A stretch of DNA of 64,000 bases from Clostridium saccharobutylicum DSM 13864 (lineage in GTDB: Bacteria > Bacillota > Clostridia > Clostridiales > Clostridiaceae): the NCBI RefSeq assembly GCF_000473995.1, contig NC_022571.1:3627416-3691415 (forward strand), read 5' to 3'. Of this stretch, positions 44,190 to 53,614 are shown in pieces. Under the pieces are notes generated by a model, which worked only from the letters and a program-made list of their open reading frames with translations, did no database searches and was not told where the DNA came from. Within the stretch, counting starts at the first letter, position 1. Every line of letters starts with the position of its first letter. Both the position numbers and the translations under genes were made by a program.

Positions 44190-45359
44190 TTAATTTTCTT
44201 CAGGTTTTATGGTATCAAGATAAGTAAATTTACCATCTTTGACTACCTTTAAAACTGCATCTTTTACTGCATTATTGTTTTCATCTATAGTGATTACTCC
44301 AGCTGCTCCAGGGAAATTCTTAGTTTTTGCAATTTCATCTCTAATTTTTACTGGATCTGTAGAGTTAGCTCTCTTTATAGCATCTAAAATTACTAAATAT
44401 GCATCATAAGATAAAGCTGATACTGCTGCTGGTTCTTTATTATATTCATTTCTATATGCATCAAGAAAAGTCTTTGATTCTTCAGTTATAGGAGTCTCGC
44501 TCGCAAAGAATGTTGAGAATACTGTTCCTTCTACATCTTGTTTACCTATATCTAAAAACTCTGGTGTTTCCCAAGTATCTCCTCCAATTATTGGAGCTTT
44601 AATACCAAGTTGTCTTGCTTGTTTTATTATCATAGCACCTTCCGTAAAATTACCTGGTGCAAATATTACATCTGGATTGGTACTCTTTATATTTGTAAGC
44701 TGAGCTGTAAAATCTTGATCTCCTGTATTATAGTTAGCTTTAGCTACAATAGCATCATTATCTCCTGTAAGTTTTTTAAACTCATCCGTAAAGAATTTAC
44801 AAATACCTACTGAGTAGTCACTTGATACTTCTTGAAGAAGTGCTACTTTTTTAGCTTTTAAGGTATTAGCAGCATATTTTGCCATAACAGTCCCTTGAAA
44901 TGGATCTATAAAACAAACTCTAAAATAATAATCGTTACCTGCTGTAACTAAAGGGTTTGTACATGATGCCCCAACAGCTGGAACTTTTGCTTCTTGTACA
45001 ATATCTCCTGCTGCCATGGAATTTCCACTTCCCCAGCTTCCTATAATTGCATTAACATGCTCTTGTTCTACAAGATTTGCCGCTGCACTAGCTGCTTCAA
45101 CTTTATCAGACTTGTTATCAGCAAAAACTAATTCTACCTTTTTGCCAAGAACTGTTGGGTAAAGTTCATTTGCAAGTTTTGCACCTTCAACTTCAAGTTC
45201 CCCTCCAGCGGCATTAGCACCTGTCATTGGCTCGAATACTCCAATTTTTATAACGTCGCTGTCCACATTTGCTTTTGTATCCTTTTTAGACGCACAACCT
45301 GCTAGCATAAATGAAGTTGACATAACTAGCGCCAAAAGCAAAGAAATTTTTCTTTTCAT
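44190..45359 (-). CDS. livK: Branched-chain amino-acid binding lipoprotein LivK, copy 2
   Basis: 389 residues, lipobox MLAGC (Cys22), then IGVFEPMTGANAAGGELEVE, IIGSWGSGNSMAAGDIVQEA and PNFTEG-type pocket residues (VIFAPGNFTEGAMIIKQARQ). It differs from copy 1 at several dozen positions in contrast to the near-identical permease and ATPases, with many changes in the N-terminal lobe and pocket. I infer a different or widened substrate range, delivered to the same HMGF core. Confidence 0.94.
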   Translation of the reverse strand: MKRKISLLLALVMSTSFMLAGCASKKDTKANVDSDVIKIGVFEPMTGANAAGGELEVEGAKLANELYPTVLGKKVELVFADNKSDKVEAASAAANLVEQEHVNAIIGSWGSGNSMAAGDIVQEAKVPAVGASCTNPLVTAGNDYYFRVCFIDPFQGTVMAKYAANTLKAKKVALLQEVSSDYSVGICKFFTDEFKKLTGDNDAIVAKANYNTGDQDFTAQLTNIKSTNPDVIFAPGNFTEGAMIIKQARQLGIKAPIIGGDTWETPEFLDIGKQDVEGTVFSTFFASETPITEESKTFLDAYRNEYNKEPAAVSALSYDAYLVILDAIKRANSTDPVKIRDEIAKTKNFPGAAGVITIDENNNAVKDAVLKVVKDGKFTYLDTIKPEEN

Positions 45360-45593
45360 ACAAATTAGCCCCCTATAAATAATTTTATTTATGTACTTAA
45401 AAATGTTTAAGCTTTATCACATTCAAAAAAATATTGAAAGCTTATCCACTTTTATGTATTTTGAATTAATTTATTAAATTTTAGTAAATTGTTCATAATT
45501 ATTTATAACCAACAACTATTTTTGCATTTAATTAGTAATTTATCAAAAATAATTCATTATTATTATTAAATTATAACTTACTAAACTATGAAT

Positions 45594-45622
45594 ATATTAT
45601 ATCATATAAATTGATATGTCAA
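45594..45622 (-). promoter_or_regulatory. SigA promoter of liv operon copy 2
   Basis: TTGACA (45617-45622), 17-base spacer, TAATAT (45594-45599), about 235 bases before livK2. It shares TTGACATATC with the copy-1 promoter, while the leaders between promoter and gene are otherwise different. Confidence 0.75.
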
Positions 45623-45788
45623 TACGTGGGATTAATTGTAATTTTACTATGAAAATAACTCTACAAAATGAATATATTGTAATCTAGAATTCCGCATTTA
45701 AATACACTTTTTACATACTATCTTAAATATTTCAAAATGAAATATTGTGGTGTTATAGAATTTTATGTAAAACAAGGGGGCATTTATT

Positions 45789-45827
45789 ATGAATGAATAT
45801 ACTACGCAAAAATATAAATGTTATTAA
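45789..45827 (+). CDS. Possible 12-residue microORF
   Basis: ATG reads MNEYTTQKYKCY and stops. It has a strong AAGGGGG site at a good distance, unusual in an otherwise empty region, so it may be a leader peptide or the stump of a decayed gene. No downstream gene on the same strand is close. Low confidence. Confidence 0.2.
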   Translation: MNEYTTQKYKCY

Positions 45828-45925
45828 CTTGATTGATAATATTCCAATCAGATATTTCACTTTTAATATAAAATTAAATTATTGTATATTTAAATTCCGT
45901 TATAAATTGAGGATTATTCCAACAT

Positions 45926-45970
45926 CAAAAAAAGGTATCCCTAAATGTCAAAAAACATCTTGAAATACCT
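45926..45970 (-). terminator. Terminator of the 86-residue hypothetical gene
   Basis: On the minus strand AGGTATTTCAAGATG pairs imperfectly with CATTTAGGGATACCT, followed by TTTTTTTGATG; 25 bases past the stop. Confidence 0.75.
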
Positions 45971-45994
45971 CTTTAAATTATTATTATAAATCTT

Positions 45995-46255
45995 TTATAC
46001 TATCTCTTCTATACTCAATAATCTAGGTTCATTATTTTCTTGAATTTTAATGTATATTCTTGCCATCTTCATCTGCAAATTTTCTACTATAGTTTTAACT
46101 TTACATATAAAATAATAATCTTCTATTCCATTAGTAACAACTGCTACTGGATTAAAGCTCCACCCCTTTATTCCATCTAGTGCTCTACTTAATATCTTTT
46201 TGTCTTTTGATGTTATTGTATTCATAATTTCTAATTCTTTATTTTCTCTTTTCAT
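45995..46255 (-). CDS. Hypothetical protein, 86 residues
   Basis: No family recognised. A charged N-terminus (KRENKELEIMNTITSKDKKI) precedes a compact alpha/beta region with WSFNPVAVVTNGIEDYYFIC and an acidic tail. There is no signal peptide or membrane span. GAGAGGG lies about 12 bases before the ATG. It stands alone between the liv operons and the flippase gene, with its own terminator, which supports a real gene. Confidence 0.6.
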   Translation of the reverse strand: MKRENKELEIMNTITSKDKKILSRALDGIKGWSFNPVAVVTNGIEDYYFICKVKTIVENLQMKMARIYIKIQENNEPRLLSIEEIV

Positions 46256-46382
46256 ATTATCAAACGCCCTCTCTACTAAGTATTTTATTATTAGTTTTTG
46301 TCAGTTGTTTGTCAACTATATTAATATTTTATTAATATAGCCTTATAAAAAAATAAATATTCATTATCAAATTAATTTAAAG

Positions 46383-47861
46383 TTATATACTTTCTTTTCT
46401 TCTTAATAAGATATTTGCTCTTTTAATCACTGTATTTAATAATTCTAAAAATACCTTATCCTTTGTGATAAGTAGTATTATGAAATAAATACCACCACAC
46501 GCAGTTACATCAAGAACACAAGAAGCAATTGTATTCAGTATATATTTATTTATAAAGAAAGTTATTGGAATAAATACTAATGAATAATATAAATATTTCA
46601 TATTGCGAAACTCGAATAAATGTATATCTAACTTAATTTCTTTTTTAATCAACCTATATTCTAAAGCTATAACTACAATATTTGCAATCAAAGTTGCTAA
46701 AACTGTTGTAGTTGCTGTAAACATATTTGTATAAATTAAAAAAACAATTAATATTAAATTTACTACCCCACCAATTAAAGTTAACATAGTATTCTTTTTC
46801 TCTTTCCCAAATAAATAAATTATTTGATTTGCAATAATACTATCAATCCCAGTACTCAGCATATATATTGAAAATGCCATCATTATAGGAACTGCTGGCA
46901 AAAACTGTTCTCCACGTCCAACTATAATGATTACTTGTTTTGATACACAAAATAGACCTATTGATGCTGGAAATAATAACATGAAATATACTTTTATTAT
47001 TTTATTTAATAGATTCAAATAAGTTTCTTTCGAATAATTTCCCAAATAATTAGAAAGCCTCGCCGTTGAAACTTGAGTTATTGTAAGCATCAATACAGTA
47101 ACCATCGTCTCTACCTTTTGAGCTACACCATAATATCCTGCTTGTGTTGAACCTATTTCTGTATCAATAAAGGTTTTATCAAGCCACGTATATAAAAAAT
47201 AAGTATTAGTAAGTATTACAAGAAAAAACATTGGCTTTATATGCTTTATAATCTCTAAATTGGAAAAATCAAACTTAAATTTTCTTTTAACATATATAAA
47301 ACTCGCTATATTATTTATGAAGTTTATTCCTAAAGTTAAATATATATAAAATAAAAAATCTCCTTCTGTTCGTACAAAACATAAAGTCAATATATTGTAT
47401 ACTATTTTAACTATCATTGTCTTTAATGCTATAAAATTATAATTTTCTAAAGCCTCATTAATCCATTCTACATTAAAAAGATTAAAAACCAGATTTAAAC
47501 CCATAACCATACAAGTATAAAAATAAGGATCATTATTATGATATAAGATTATATATAGTGCATATGCAATTGTTACTATTATTGTTGCAGAAGTAGTAAT
47601 TAAGAACAAACTTGTAACTGTCTGCCTAACTTTTTTATCATCATGACGCACCTTACTGACTTCTCTTAATCCATATTGATATACTCCAAAACTTGCAAAA
47701 GCCATAAAAAATGTTGTAAAAGTTTCTCCCATAGTTAAATATCCATTTAATGTTGACTTTATTGCTCCATACACAACTGGCATTACTATTATTGGCAATG
47801 CTATATTACATATGTTTAATATAGCACTAAAAACTGCATTTTTTGCAATAGATTTTGACAT
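46383..47861 (-). CDS. Polysaccharide flippase (Wzx/MATE-like)
   Basis: 492 residues with about 12-14 helices. The N-terminal segment KNAVFSAILNICNIALPIIV, with FGVYQYGLREVSKVR, is typical of the oligosaccharide flippase (PST/Wzx) family in the MOP superfamily, which moves lipid-linked sugars across the membrane. No glycosyltransferase genes are nearby; its only operon partner is the histidine-phosphatase gene 22 bases upstream. AGGAGA precedes the ATG. Confidence 0.88.
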   Translation of the reverse strand: MSKSIAKNAVFSAILNICNIALPIIVMPVVYGAIKSTLNGYLTMGETFTTFFMAFASFGVYQYGLREVSKVRHDDKKVRQTVTSLFLITTSATIIVTIAYALYIILYHNNDPYFYTCMVMGLNLVFNLFNVEWINEALENYNFIALKTMIVKIVYNILTLCFVRTEGDFLFYIYLTLGINFINNIASFIYVKRKFKFDFSNLEIIKHIKPMFFLVILTNTYFLYTWLDKTFIDTEIGSTQAGYYGVAQKVETMVTVLMLTITQVSTARLSNYLGNYSKETYLNLLNKIIKVYFMLLFPASIGLFCVSKQVIIIVGRGEQFLPAVPIMMAFSIYMLSTGIDSIIANQIIYLFGKEKKNTMLTLIGGVVNLILIVFLIYTNMFTATTTVLATLIANIVVIALEYRLIKKEIKLDIHLFEFRNMKYLYYSLVFIPITFFINKYILNTIASCVLDVTACGGIYFIILLITKDKVFLELLNTVIKRANILLRRKESI

Positions 47862-47883
47862 AAATTATCTCCTGTTCTTTTAT

Positions 47884-48420
47884 CTAATTTTTATATAAAT
47901 ATAATGTTCCATTTCTAGGTCTTTTTACGCTTTTTCCACAAAATCCTCTTCTTTTAAGTTCCTTTTGAAATGTGTGCATATAGAAACCATGACAAACAAT
48001 CAATATATTATCATTTGAATATTTCTCTATGATGTTTAGAAAAGCATTCACTCGTCTTTTAGTGTCTACTTTACTTTCTGCTTGAGATTTATGTTTTAAA
48101 ATCCAAGCGAGTCTTGAAGCTATACACCAAAACACATAAGGTAGTTTTAGATTAGTTTTAAATATTGATGACATAGGTACTTCCCTTAACAAATTACTTT
48201 CTCTTATTTCACCTTTAAAAATAGTTTTAGCTGTTTTAATTGCTCTTAATAAATCACTTGAAAAACACTTATTCCAATTTATATTTTCTAATATTTCAAA
48301 TTTATTTTCTATAACATCACTATTATCATATTCTTTTACCCACTCTTCAAAATCATTTGATGTCATAAACATGTTTGCATCACAATTAACTTTGAAATGC
48401 CTCACTAACCCTATATTCAT
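47884..48420 (-). CDS. Histidine phosphatase superfamily protein
   Basis: 178 residues. N-terminal LVRHFKV carries the phospho-accepting histidine (Arg-His-Phe in place of the common Arg-His-Gly); CFSSDLLRAIKTAKTIF and LIVCHGFYMHTFQ supply the second arginine and histidine. It is related to phosphoglycerate mutase-like phosphatases, but the substrate is unknown. TTGGAGG precedes the ATG. Likely co-transcribed with the flippase 22 bases downstream, so a role in surface polysaccharide metabolism is possible. Confidence 0.85.
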   Translation of the reverse strand: MNIGLVRHFKVNCDANMFMTSNDFEEWVKEYDNSDVIENKFEILENINWNKCFSSDLLRAIKTAKTIFKGEIRESNLLREVPMSSIFKTNLKLPYVFWCIASRLAWILKHKSQAESKVDTKRRVNAFLNIIEKYSNDNILIVCHGFYMHTFQKELKRRGFCGKSVKRPRNGTLYLYKN

Positions 48421-48633
48421 ATTTCCTCCAAATATATAATTAATCTATAAATATTTACATATATGCAACTTAGGTCTTAGACTTATGTGATAACTAACGA
48501 AAATCCTATGTATCATTTATTATGTTTCCAATCTTAAATTGCTTATACTAAATTTTTACACTTATAACTATAAACTTATTATAATATACTTTTACATAAA
48601 TGTATTCTTTTATTACAATACTTAACAATTTAT

Positions 48634-48744
48634 TATAGATATCAAATTTAAGAACTATACTTATTTGTGATTAATATCTCAACTGAAAATCACATATATA
48701 TGATTGCGGTTATTCACCGCATAAGTTTAAGTTATTTATCTATA
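48634..48744. repeat. Family-A short repeat (A12)
   Basis: TATAGATATCAAATTTAAGA to AGTTATTTATCTATA, 111 bp; the left part (CTTATTTGTGATTAATATCT) matches the left end of A11. A further left-end-like fragment lies at about 48450-48500. Confidence 0.65.
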
Positions 48745-48747
48745 AAA

Positions 48748-48793
48748 ATAAGTGTAAGTGCTAACATTTTATACTTTTAGCACTTACACTTAT
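48748..48793 (-). terminator. Terminator of the BlaI/M56 operon
   Basis: ATAAGTGTAAGTGCTA pairs perfectly with TAGCACTTACACTTAT (16 bp, 14-base loop), 29 bases after the M56 stop. Confidence 0.85.
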
Positions 48794-48821
48794 AAAATTC
48801 TAGAATACGGTATTATAATAA

Positions 48822-50630
48822 TTACTTGTTCTCTGGATTAGAGATTTTAAATATCTCTGTTTGTCCATCAAGTTTATAGCTTATTGTTCCATCAGAATTA
48901 ATATTTATATCTATAGGGTATTGAACATCTTTTGAATTTCCTTCTATAATACCTGCTTTAATATTACACGATACTAATGAATTTTCATTAAAGTTATACG
49001 TATATATTTTTCCATTTTCCCACTTATAATTATAGCTTTCATCTTCAAATGCATTAAACACTCCGTATTGACCATCTTGTGTTGTTTCATGTCCACTCAC
49101 ATGAATAAACCATTTATCGTTATCTGGTGTTGTTTGAGGAATTGTAAAACTTACAGCTTTCTTATCCTTATCATAAGCCATTGTTGAAAGTAATTTAGTA
49201 ACTGCTTCTTTAATTTCTTTTTTAACTTTGACGACTTTTCCTTCGCTATCAACAGTTACATCTAGAGCATCTTTAATATCATGAGAATTATCCTTAATAA
49301 GACCTACCATAAATGTGCATGAGATTAATGGATTTTCATTAAATTGATATGAATATGTTTTTCCATTTTCCCACTTGTAATTATAGCTTTCGTCTTCAAA
49401 TGCATGAAACACTCCTGGCCCAACACCATCTATTGTTTCATGTCCGGAGATATGAACATACCACTTATATCCATCTGGTATTGTTTCTGGCACAGTAAAT
49501 TTCATAGTTTTAGTATCTTTATCATAAGATATTGAGTCAGCAAAGTTATTTACCGCAGCTTCATATTCATCAACATATTGTTCTTGACTTCCACTGCTGT
49601 TTTGAGTAGCACTTTCATTAATATTATCTGCTAATGCGTTAACCCTTGGAATCATAAGACTTCCAAATAATATTGCTGCAACAGTAAGTGACATTATTCC
49701 TTTATAAGTAATTGTAGGTTTTTTAAAATTAGCCATAAATTGAATTCTCCTTTTTATTTCTTTTTTTCCATTTTGAATTGGAATTGTTGTAGGTATTAAT
49801 TTATTATGATTCATTGCTGATTTCATAAGTAGAATTGCATATTCTCTTTTCTTTTTTATAAAACTTATTACTTTATAATCACATAACATTTCTGTATCTT
49901 TTTTAAATGTAAAAAAGCTAATCCAAACGATTGGATTATACCAATTAATACATAAAATTATGAACGTAAAAAAGTTAATTGGTATATCATTGTGTTTTAA
50001 ATGACATAATTCATGTATCAATATCTGTTTTATTTCATTGTTATCATACTTATGATTTAATAGAATAACTGGTGAAAAAAAACCTTTTATCATTGCTGGG
50101 CCATCATAAATTTTGAGTGTTATATGTTTTTTAATTTTCAACTTTCGCTTACACTCTTTTAAAATTTCTAGTATTTTTTCTTCCTTACATACTGGGATTT
50201 TGCTCACTTTATTAGTAAAATGAATAAATGCAAAACAATAATATAATAATAATAATGCCACTCCTGTGTACCAGACATCCATTATATAAATTCTAATAAT
50301 ATCTCCCACATTATTTTGAATTTCGGGAAATTCTATTGTGGTATTAGCTTGAGTTGACTGGTCACTAGCTGGTAAATCTTTAAATGATTCCTCTACCATT
50401 TGTGATTGTTTAGTTACACTTTCATTTTTTTGCGTAAAACTAAATATATTATCAAAGCTTTCTGGAACAATAGGGAGTAAAGCAATTCTAGCTAAGAGAA
50501 TTATCCAAATATAATAATGTAAAAATGCTGACATTCTATTTCTGAATATAGCTTTAATAAATAGTATACCAATACAAGTAGCTGTTGTAATAATTGTCAT
50601 ATTTAATAACAAATTCACGTTATTCATCAT
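48822..50630 (-). CDS. M56 (BlaR1-like) sensor peptidase with twin extracellular repeats
   Basis: 602 residues. Helices at about 5-25, 35-55 and 118-140, then the zinc protease domain with LIHELCHLKHND (HELCH at about 206-210) and a further helix near 310. The extracellular part is not a penicillin-binding domain: it has two similar blocks of about 105 residues (about 365-470 and 485-590), each with YDKD, WYVHISGHET or WFIHVSGHET, and FEDESYNYKWENGK. It pairs with the BlaI gene just upstream (stop/start overlap), so it should cleave that repressor after sensing an external ligand, which is probably not a beta-lactam. Confidence 0.88.
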   Translation of the reverse strand: MMNNVNLLLNMTIITTATCIGILFIKAIFRNRMSAFLHYYIWIILLARIALLPIVPESFDNIFSFTQKNESVTKQSQMVEESFKDLPASDQSTQANTTIEFPEIQNNVGDIIRIYIMDVWYTGVALLLLYYCFAFIHFTNKVSKIPVCKEEKILEILKECKRKLKIKKHITLKIYDGPAMIKGFFSPVILLNHKYDNNEIKQILIHELCHLKHNDIPINFFTFIILCINWYNPIVWISFFTFKKDTEMLCDYKVISFIKKKREYAILLMKSAMNHNKLIPTTIPIQNGKKEIKRRIQFMANFKKPTITYKGIMSLTVAAILFGSLMIPRVNALADNINESATQNSSGSQEQYVDEYEAAVNNFADSISYDKDTKTMKFTVPETIPDGYKWYVHISGHETIDGVGPGVFHAFEDESYNYKWENGKTYSYQFNENPLISCTFMVGLIKDNSHDIKDALDVTVDSEGKVVKVKKEIKEAVTKLLSTMAYDKDKKAVSFTIPQTTPDNDKWFIHVSGHETTQDGQYGVFNAFEDESYNYKWENGKIYTYNFNENSLVSCNIKAGIIEGNSKDVQYPIDININSDGTISYKLDGQTEIFKISNPENK

Positions 50631-50997
50631 CTTCCATTTTATTTATAATATTCATCAATTCTTGCTGTTCTTTCCTAGATAAATTACTTTCTTTTGCAAG
50701 CGTTGAAACAAACAATGAAATTGAATTATCAAATACCTTTGAAAGAAAGTTTTTAGCTTCTTTTATTTTACACTCATGTTCCTCAACTGCTGGCTTATAC
50801 CTAAAATTTTTTCCATGACTTTTATCAACTATTACAACATTCTTATTGACCAATCTCTTCAATAAAGTTTTAATAGTGGAATAACTCCATTCATTTTCCG
50901 TGAGTTTATCTACTATTTCACTTAATTCAATATTAGGTGTTTTCCATAAAACACTCATTATTTTCCATTCAGATTCACTGATAGAATATTCATCCAT
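50620..50997 (-). CDS. BlaI/MecI family repressor
   Basis: 125 residues: a winged helix (ISESEWKIMSVLWKTPNIEL, WSYSTIKTLLKRLVNKNVV) and a C-terminal dimerisation helix bundle. BlaI proteins are cleaved when the partner M56 protease is activated. Its last codons overlap the start of the M56 gene. Two TACA-type operators lie 30-65 bases upstream, indicating self-regulation. AGGAGG precedes the ATG. Confidence 0.92.
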   Translation of the reverse strand: MDEYSISESEWKIMSVLWKTPNIELSEIVDKLTENEWSYSTIKTLLKRLVNKNVVIVDKSHGKNFRYKPAVEEHECKIKEAKNFLSKVFDNSISLFVSTLAKESNLSRKEQQELMNIINKMEDDE

Positions 50998-51026
50998 ACC
51001 TATACCTCCTTATATCCAGTTTGGGC

Positions 51027-51062
51027 TACAGACGTAACCTATATCTATAGTCTACATCTGTA
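51027..51062. promoter_or_regulatory. Paired BlaI-type operators
   Basis: TACAGACGTA (51027-51036) and TACATCTGTA (51053-51062), centre to centre 26 bp. The second is a perfect TACA-N2-TGTA palindrome, the BlaI/MecI consensus, and the whole block from GGGC to CCC is itself an inverted repeat. Confidence 0.75.
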
Positions 51063-51092
51063 ACCCAATGCTGTCAAGTACCTTTTTCAATT

Positions 51093-51602
51093 TTATGAAA
51101 ATATTACCACATACTTTTCTATATCTTGAATTTTACTAACATATCTGAAATTACAATTATTTAGTACTTTCTTTGAACTTATATTGCTGTTTATAACTCT
51201 TGCAATTACACCCTTACAGGCTTTAGATTTTCTTGCCCACTTGATCAATGTTTTTAATGATTCTGTCATAAAACCTTTACTTCTGCAATTACATGAAATA
51301 CTATATCCTACCTCTGTATAACCATTTTTATCTGGCAATCCTTTAAATCCAATGAAACCTATTGCTTTTTTATTACCTTTATTTATGATTAACCAATATG
51401 TATACCATCTATGATTTTCTTCATTAATATTTTTCATCTTTTCTAATTTTTTTAATATTGCTGATCTAACAGAATCAAATATTCCTTCTGCTTCAATAAT
51501 TGCTTCAAATTTATTAATATTATCATTACTTATATATAATAATTCCTTAAAAGACAAAGGTTTTAAATATAATCTTTCTGTTTCCAATATTCCTTTACTC
51601 AA
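51093..51602 (-). CDS. GNAT family N-acetyltransferase
   Basis: 169 residues, TTG start after GGGGGCAGG. Typical RimJ-like GNAT: an N-terminal LETERLYLKPLS motif, the acetyl-CoA-binding region GYSISCNCRSKGFMTESLKT and a final strand with NISSKKVLNNCNFRYV. The acceptor is unknown. It stands 91 bases 5' of the BlaI operator region and is transcribed on the same strand, possibly alone. Confidence 0.87.
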   Translation of the reverse strand: MSKGILETERLYLKPLSFKELLYISNDNINKFEAIIEAEGIFDSVRSAILKKLEKMKNINEENHRWYTYWLIINKGNKKAIGFIGFKGLPDKNGYTEVGYSISCNCRSKGFMTESLKTLIKWARKSKACKGVIARVINSNISSKKVLNNCNFRYVSKIQDIEKYVVIFS

Positions 51603-51686
51603 TTACCTGCCCCCATTTATAGATTTCTCCTTTACATACCACAACCAAGTAGTTGCGTCACTCTTACTCTTACTCTTACTTACATT

Positions 51687-52388
51687 TTATAAATCAATTT
51701 CGATTGAATCATCATAAGTAACCACGTACATCTTTTGATCTGCTTGTATTCCAGCAAATATTACATCCTTAATATTATTAATATTTTTTGATTTTAATTT
51801 TTTAATCACCCACTGCTCATCTTTATTAATTTGTTGTAGATGTCTAGATAAAATATTTCCATTCAATACTATATCAACCATCATTCCTGGCTTAGGCTTT
51901 CTAATGTTCATATCCTCTGCAGTCAATGTAGATTTCTGTGCTTTTTTCAAAATACTTAGTTTACCATCCGGCTCTAAGACTGCCATTTCCACATCTGTAA
52001 TATAAAATACATCTTTATCTCTAAGCTGCATTAATAAATCTCCTATATTATATCTAGCTTTCTTCATATTTTTATAAATAACTTTTCCATCATTAATAAT
52101 TACTAGAGGTTCCCCGTCTAACCATAATCTTATTTTAATATTTTTTAATGTTACTTCGGAAATCAATATTGTAAGTATACTCCATATAATTATAGAAAAA
52201 CTTCCTTCAAATACGTTAATATCTTTATCCACCGAGGCCACTGCTGCAATAGAACCTATTGTTATCCCAACAATATAATCAAAATAAGTTAATTGAGACA
52301 TTTGTTTTTTTCCCATAACTCTAGTAAAAAAAAGTAAAACAAAATAAGCAATAACTGATCTACAAAAAAGAATTAAATATTCTCTCAT
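51687..52388 (-). CDS. YetF/DUF421 family membrane protein
   Basis: 233 residues from the ATG at 52388 with GAGGAAG upstream. Three N-terminal helices with RVMGKKQMSQLTYFDYIVGI and TIGSIAA, then the DUF421 domain (WLDGEPLVIINDGKVI, LRDKDVFYITDVEMAVLEPD, GKLSILKKA). It is the third DUF421 protein in this window and, unlike the one at 18989, has no DUF1657 tail. Not near spore genes. A short hexamer repeat, ACTCTT x3, lies just past its stop. Confidence 0.88.
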   Translation of the reverse strand: MREYLILFCRSVIAYFVLLFFTRVMGKKQMSQLTYFDYIVGITIGSIAAVASVDKDINVFEGSFSIIIWSILTILISEVTLKNIKIRLWLDGEPLVIINDGKVIYKNMKKARYNIGDLLMQLRDKDVFYITDVEMAVLEPDGKLSILKKAQKSTLTAEDMNIRKPKPGMMVDIVLNGNILSRHLQQINKDEQWVIKKLKSKNINNIKDVIFAGIQADQKMYVVTYDDSIEIDL

Positions 52389-52462
52389 TTTCAACACTTC
52401 CTCAACAATTACTACCTATATTATTTCCTTTTAATTGTATAATATTATTTTTACAATACACT

Positions 52463-52530
52463 TATAGATATTCAAATCAAGAATTAGATTTATGTGGTAA
52501 CTTACCGAAATCCTATATATAGTTAAAAAA
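52463..52530. repeat. Family-A left-end fragment (A13)
   Basis: TATAGATATTCAAATCAAGA, TTATGTGGTAACTTACCGAA: a well-preserved left terminus with no recognisable right terminus. It lies between divergent genes (52388 and 52758); the rest of that gap is AT-rich. Confidence 0.6.
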
Positions 52531-52757
52531 CTTGAAGTTTAATGTTATGACACAGCAACTTAACCCAAAATGGTAAGCTTATTCCTTGATTGTTGTAAAA
52601 AATTATAATATCCACATACTAAAATTAATAGCAGATGATATTTTCTCGTATATAAAGGCAATACTATATATAGTTGAATTTTATACGTAATTGTATAAAC
52701 ATCTCAAATAAAATTAAATATTCTAGCTAATAGATTTTAAAAAGGAGAAATTCAAAT

Positions 52758-53609
52758 ATGAATGCTAAATTAGTAGTGATTTTGATGCTTATAACATTTA
52801 ATACTGTTACAGTATTAGGTGGCTGCAATAATTCTTATAATAAAAATTCCACCCAAAATTCAACTACAACTTCTAGCGCTGTTGATATTAAAGAAGATAA
52901 CCTTTCCGATAAAGCATTTAAAACAAGTAGTGATGCTGATAACCCAGATACAAAAGAATATTCTTCTGCAAATTCAATAAATAAATCGAATATATATCAA
53001 ATAACTAATAAAGCTTATAAGAAAAATGATGTTAAAATTAATTATCCTCAACTTCAAAACTCTGATAATTCAAAAAAACTTAATACAATTAATAAAGATT
53101 TAGAAGATGAAGCACTAAACATTTTAAACACTTATATTCAGGAAGGTGCAAACATTGATAAATTAACTATTGATGTAAACTATGATATAAAGCTCAAAAA
53201 TGATAAATATATGTCAATAGTTTATACTGGATATAGCAACCTCGAAGGAACCGCATATCCACTTTCAGTTTTTTATACAACTAATGTAGATTTAGAGAAA
53301 GGAAATAGCATACGACTTTCTGATTATGCAGATATAAGAGATGTATTAAATAAATTAAAAGATTCTAATAATGTTAAAGTTCTTACTCAAGATAAAAAAC
53401 TATCTGATGTTCAAAAAAATACGCTTTTAACTTTAGAATCCTCTGAACTTAATAACATGCTTCAAAGCGCTGATTTCTATAGAGCTAATGGAAAAATCCA
53501 ACCTCCTAAAGAAGGTACATATACCTATATGGATAAAGATAACATAATAGTCAGCATACAAATAAATCACGTATTAGGAGATCATGCAGAATTTTTAATA
53601 AAAAAATAA
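52758..53609 (+). CDS. Lipoprotein with DUF4163/DUF3298-like domain
   Basis: 283 residues. Lipobox VLGGC (Cys22), an Asn/Ser/Thr-rich linker to about 75, then a region with VKINYPQLQNSDNSKKLNTI and YMSIVYTGYSNLEGTAYPLS, typical of the PdaC/RsiV-type DUF4163 plus DUF3298 pair found in surface lipoproteins. It sits outside the membrane; some relatives bind lysozyme or modify peptidoglycan, but no catalytic residues are evident here. AAAGGAG precedes the ATG. Confidence 0.8.
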   Translation: MNAKLVVILMLITFNTVTVLGGCNNSYNKNSTQNSTTTSSAVDIKEDNLSDKAFKTSSDADNPDTKEYSSANSINKSNIYQITNKAYKKNDVKINYPQLQNSDNSKKLNTINKDLEDEALNILNTYIQEGANIDKLTIDVNYDIKLKNDKYMSIVYTGYSNLEGTAYPLSVFYTTNVDLEKGNSIRLSDYADIRDVLNKLKDSNNVKVLTQDKKLSDVQKNTLLTLESSELNNMLQSADFYRANGKIQPPKEGTYTYMDKDNIIVSIQINHVLGDHAEFLIKK

Positions 53610-53614
53610 ACTTT

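Noticed and set aside
48421..48821. Small RNA gene suggested by the compact palindromic structure
   Set aside because: The structure is explained by family-A ends plus the M56 operon terminator; no promoter stands out.
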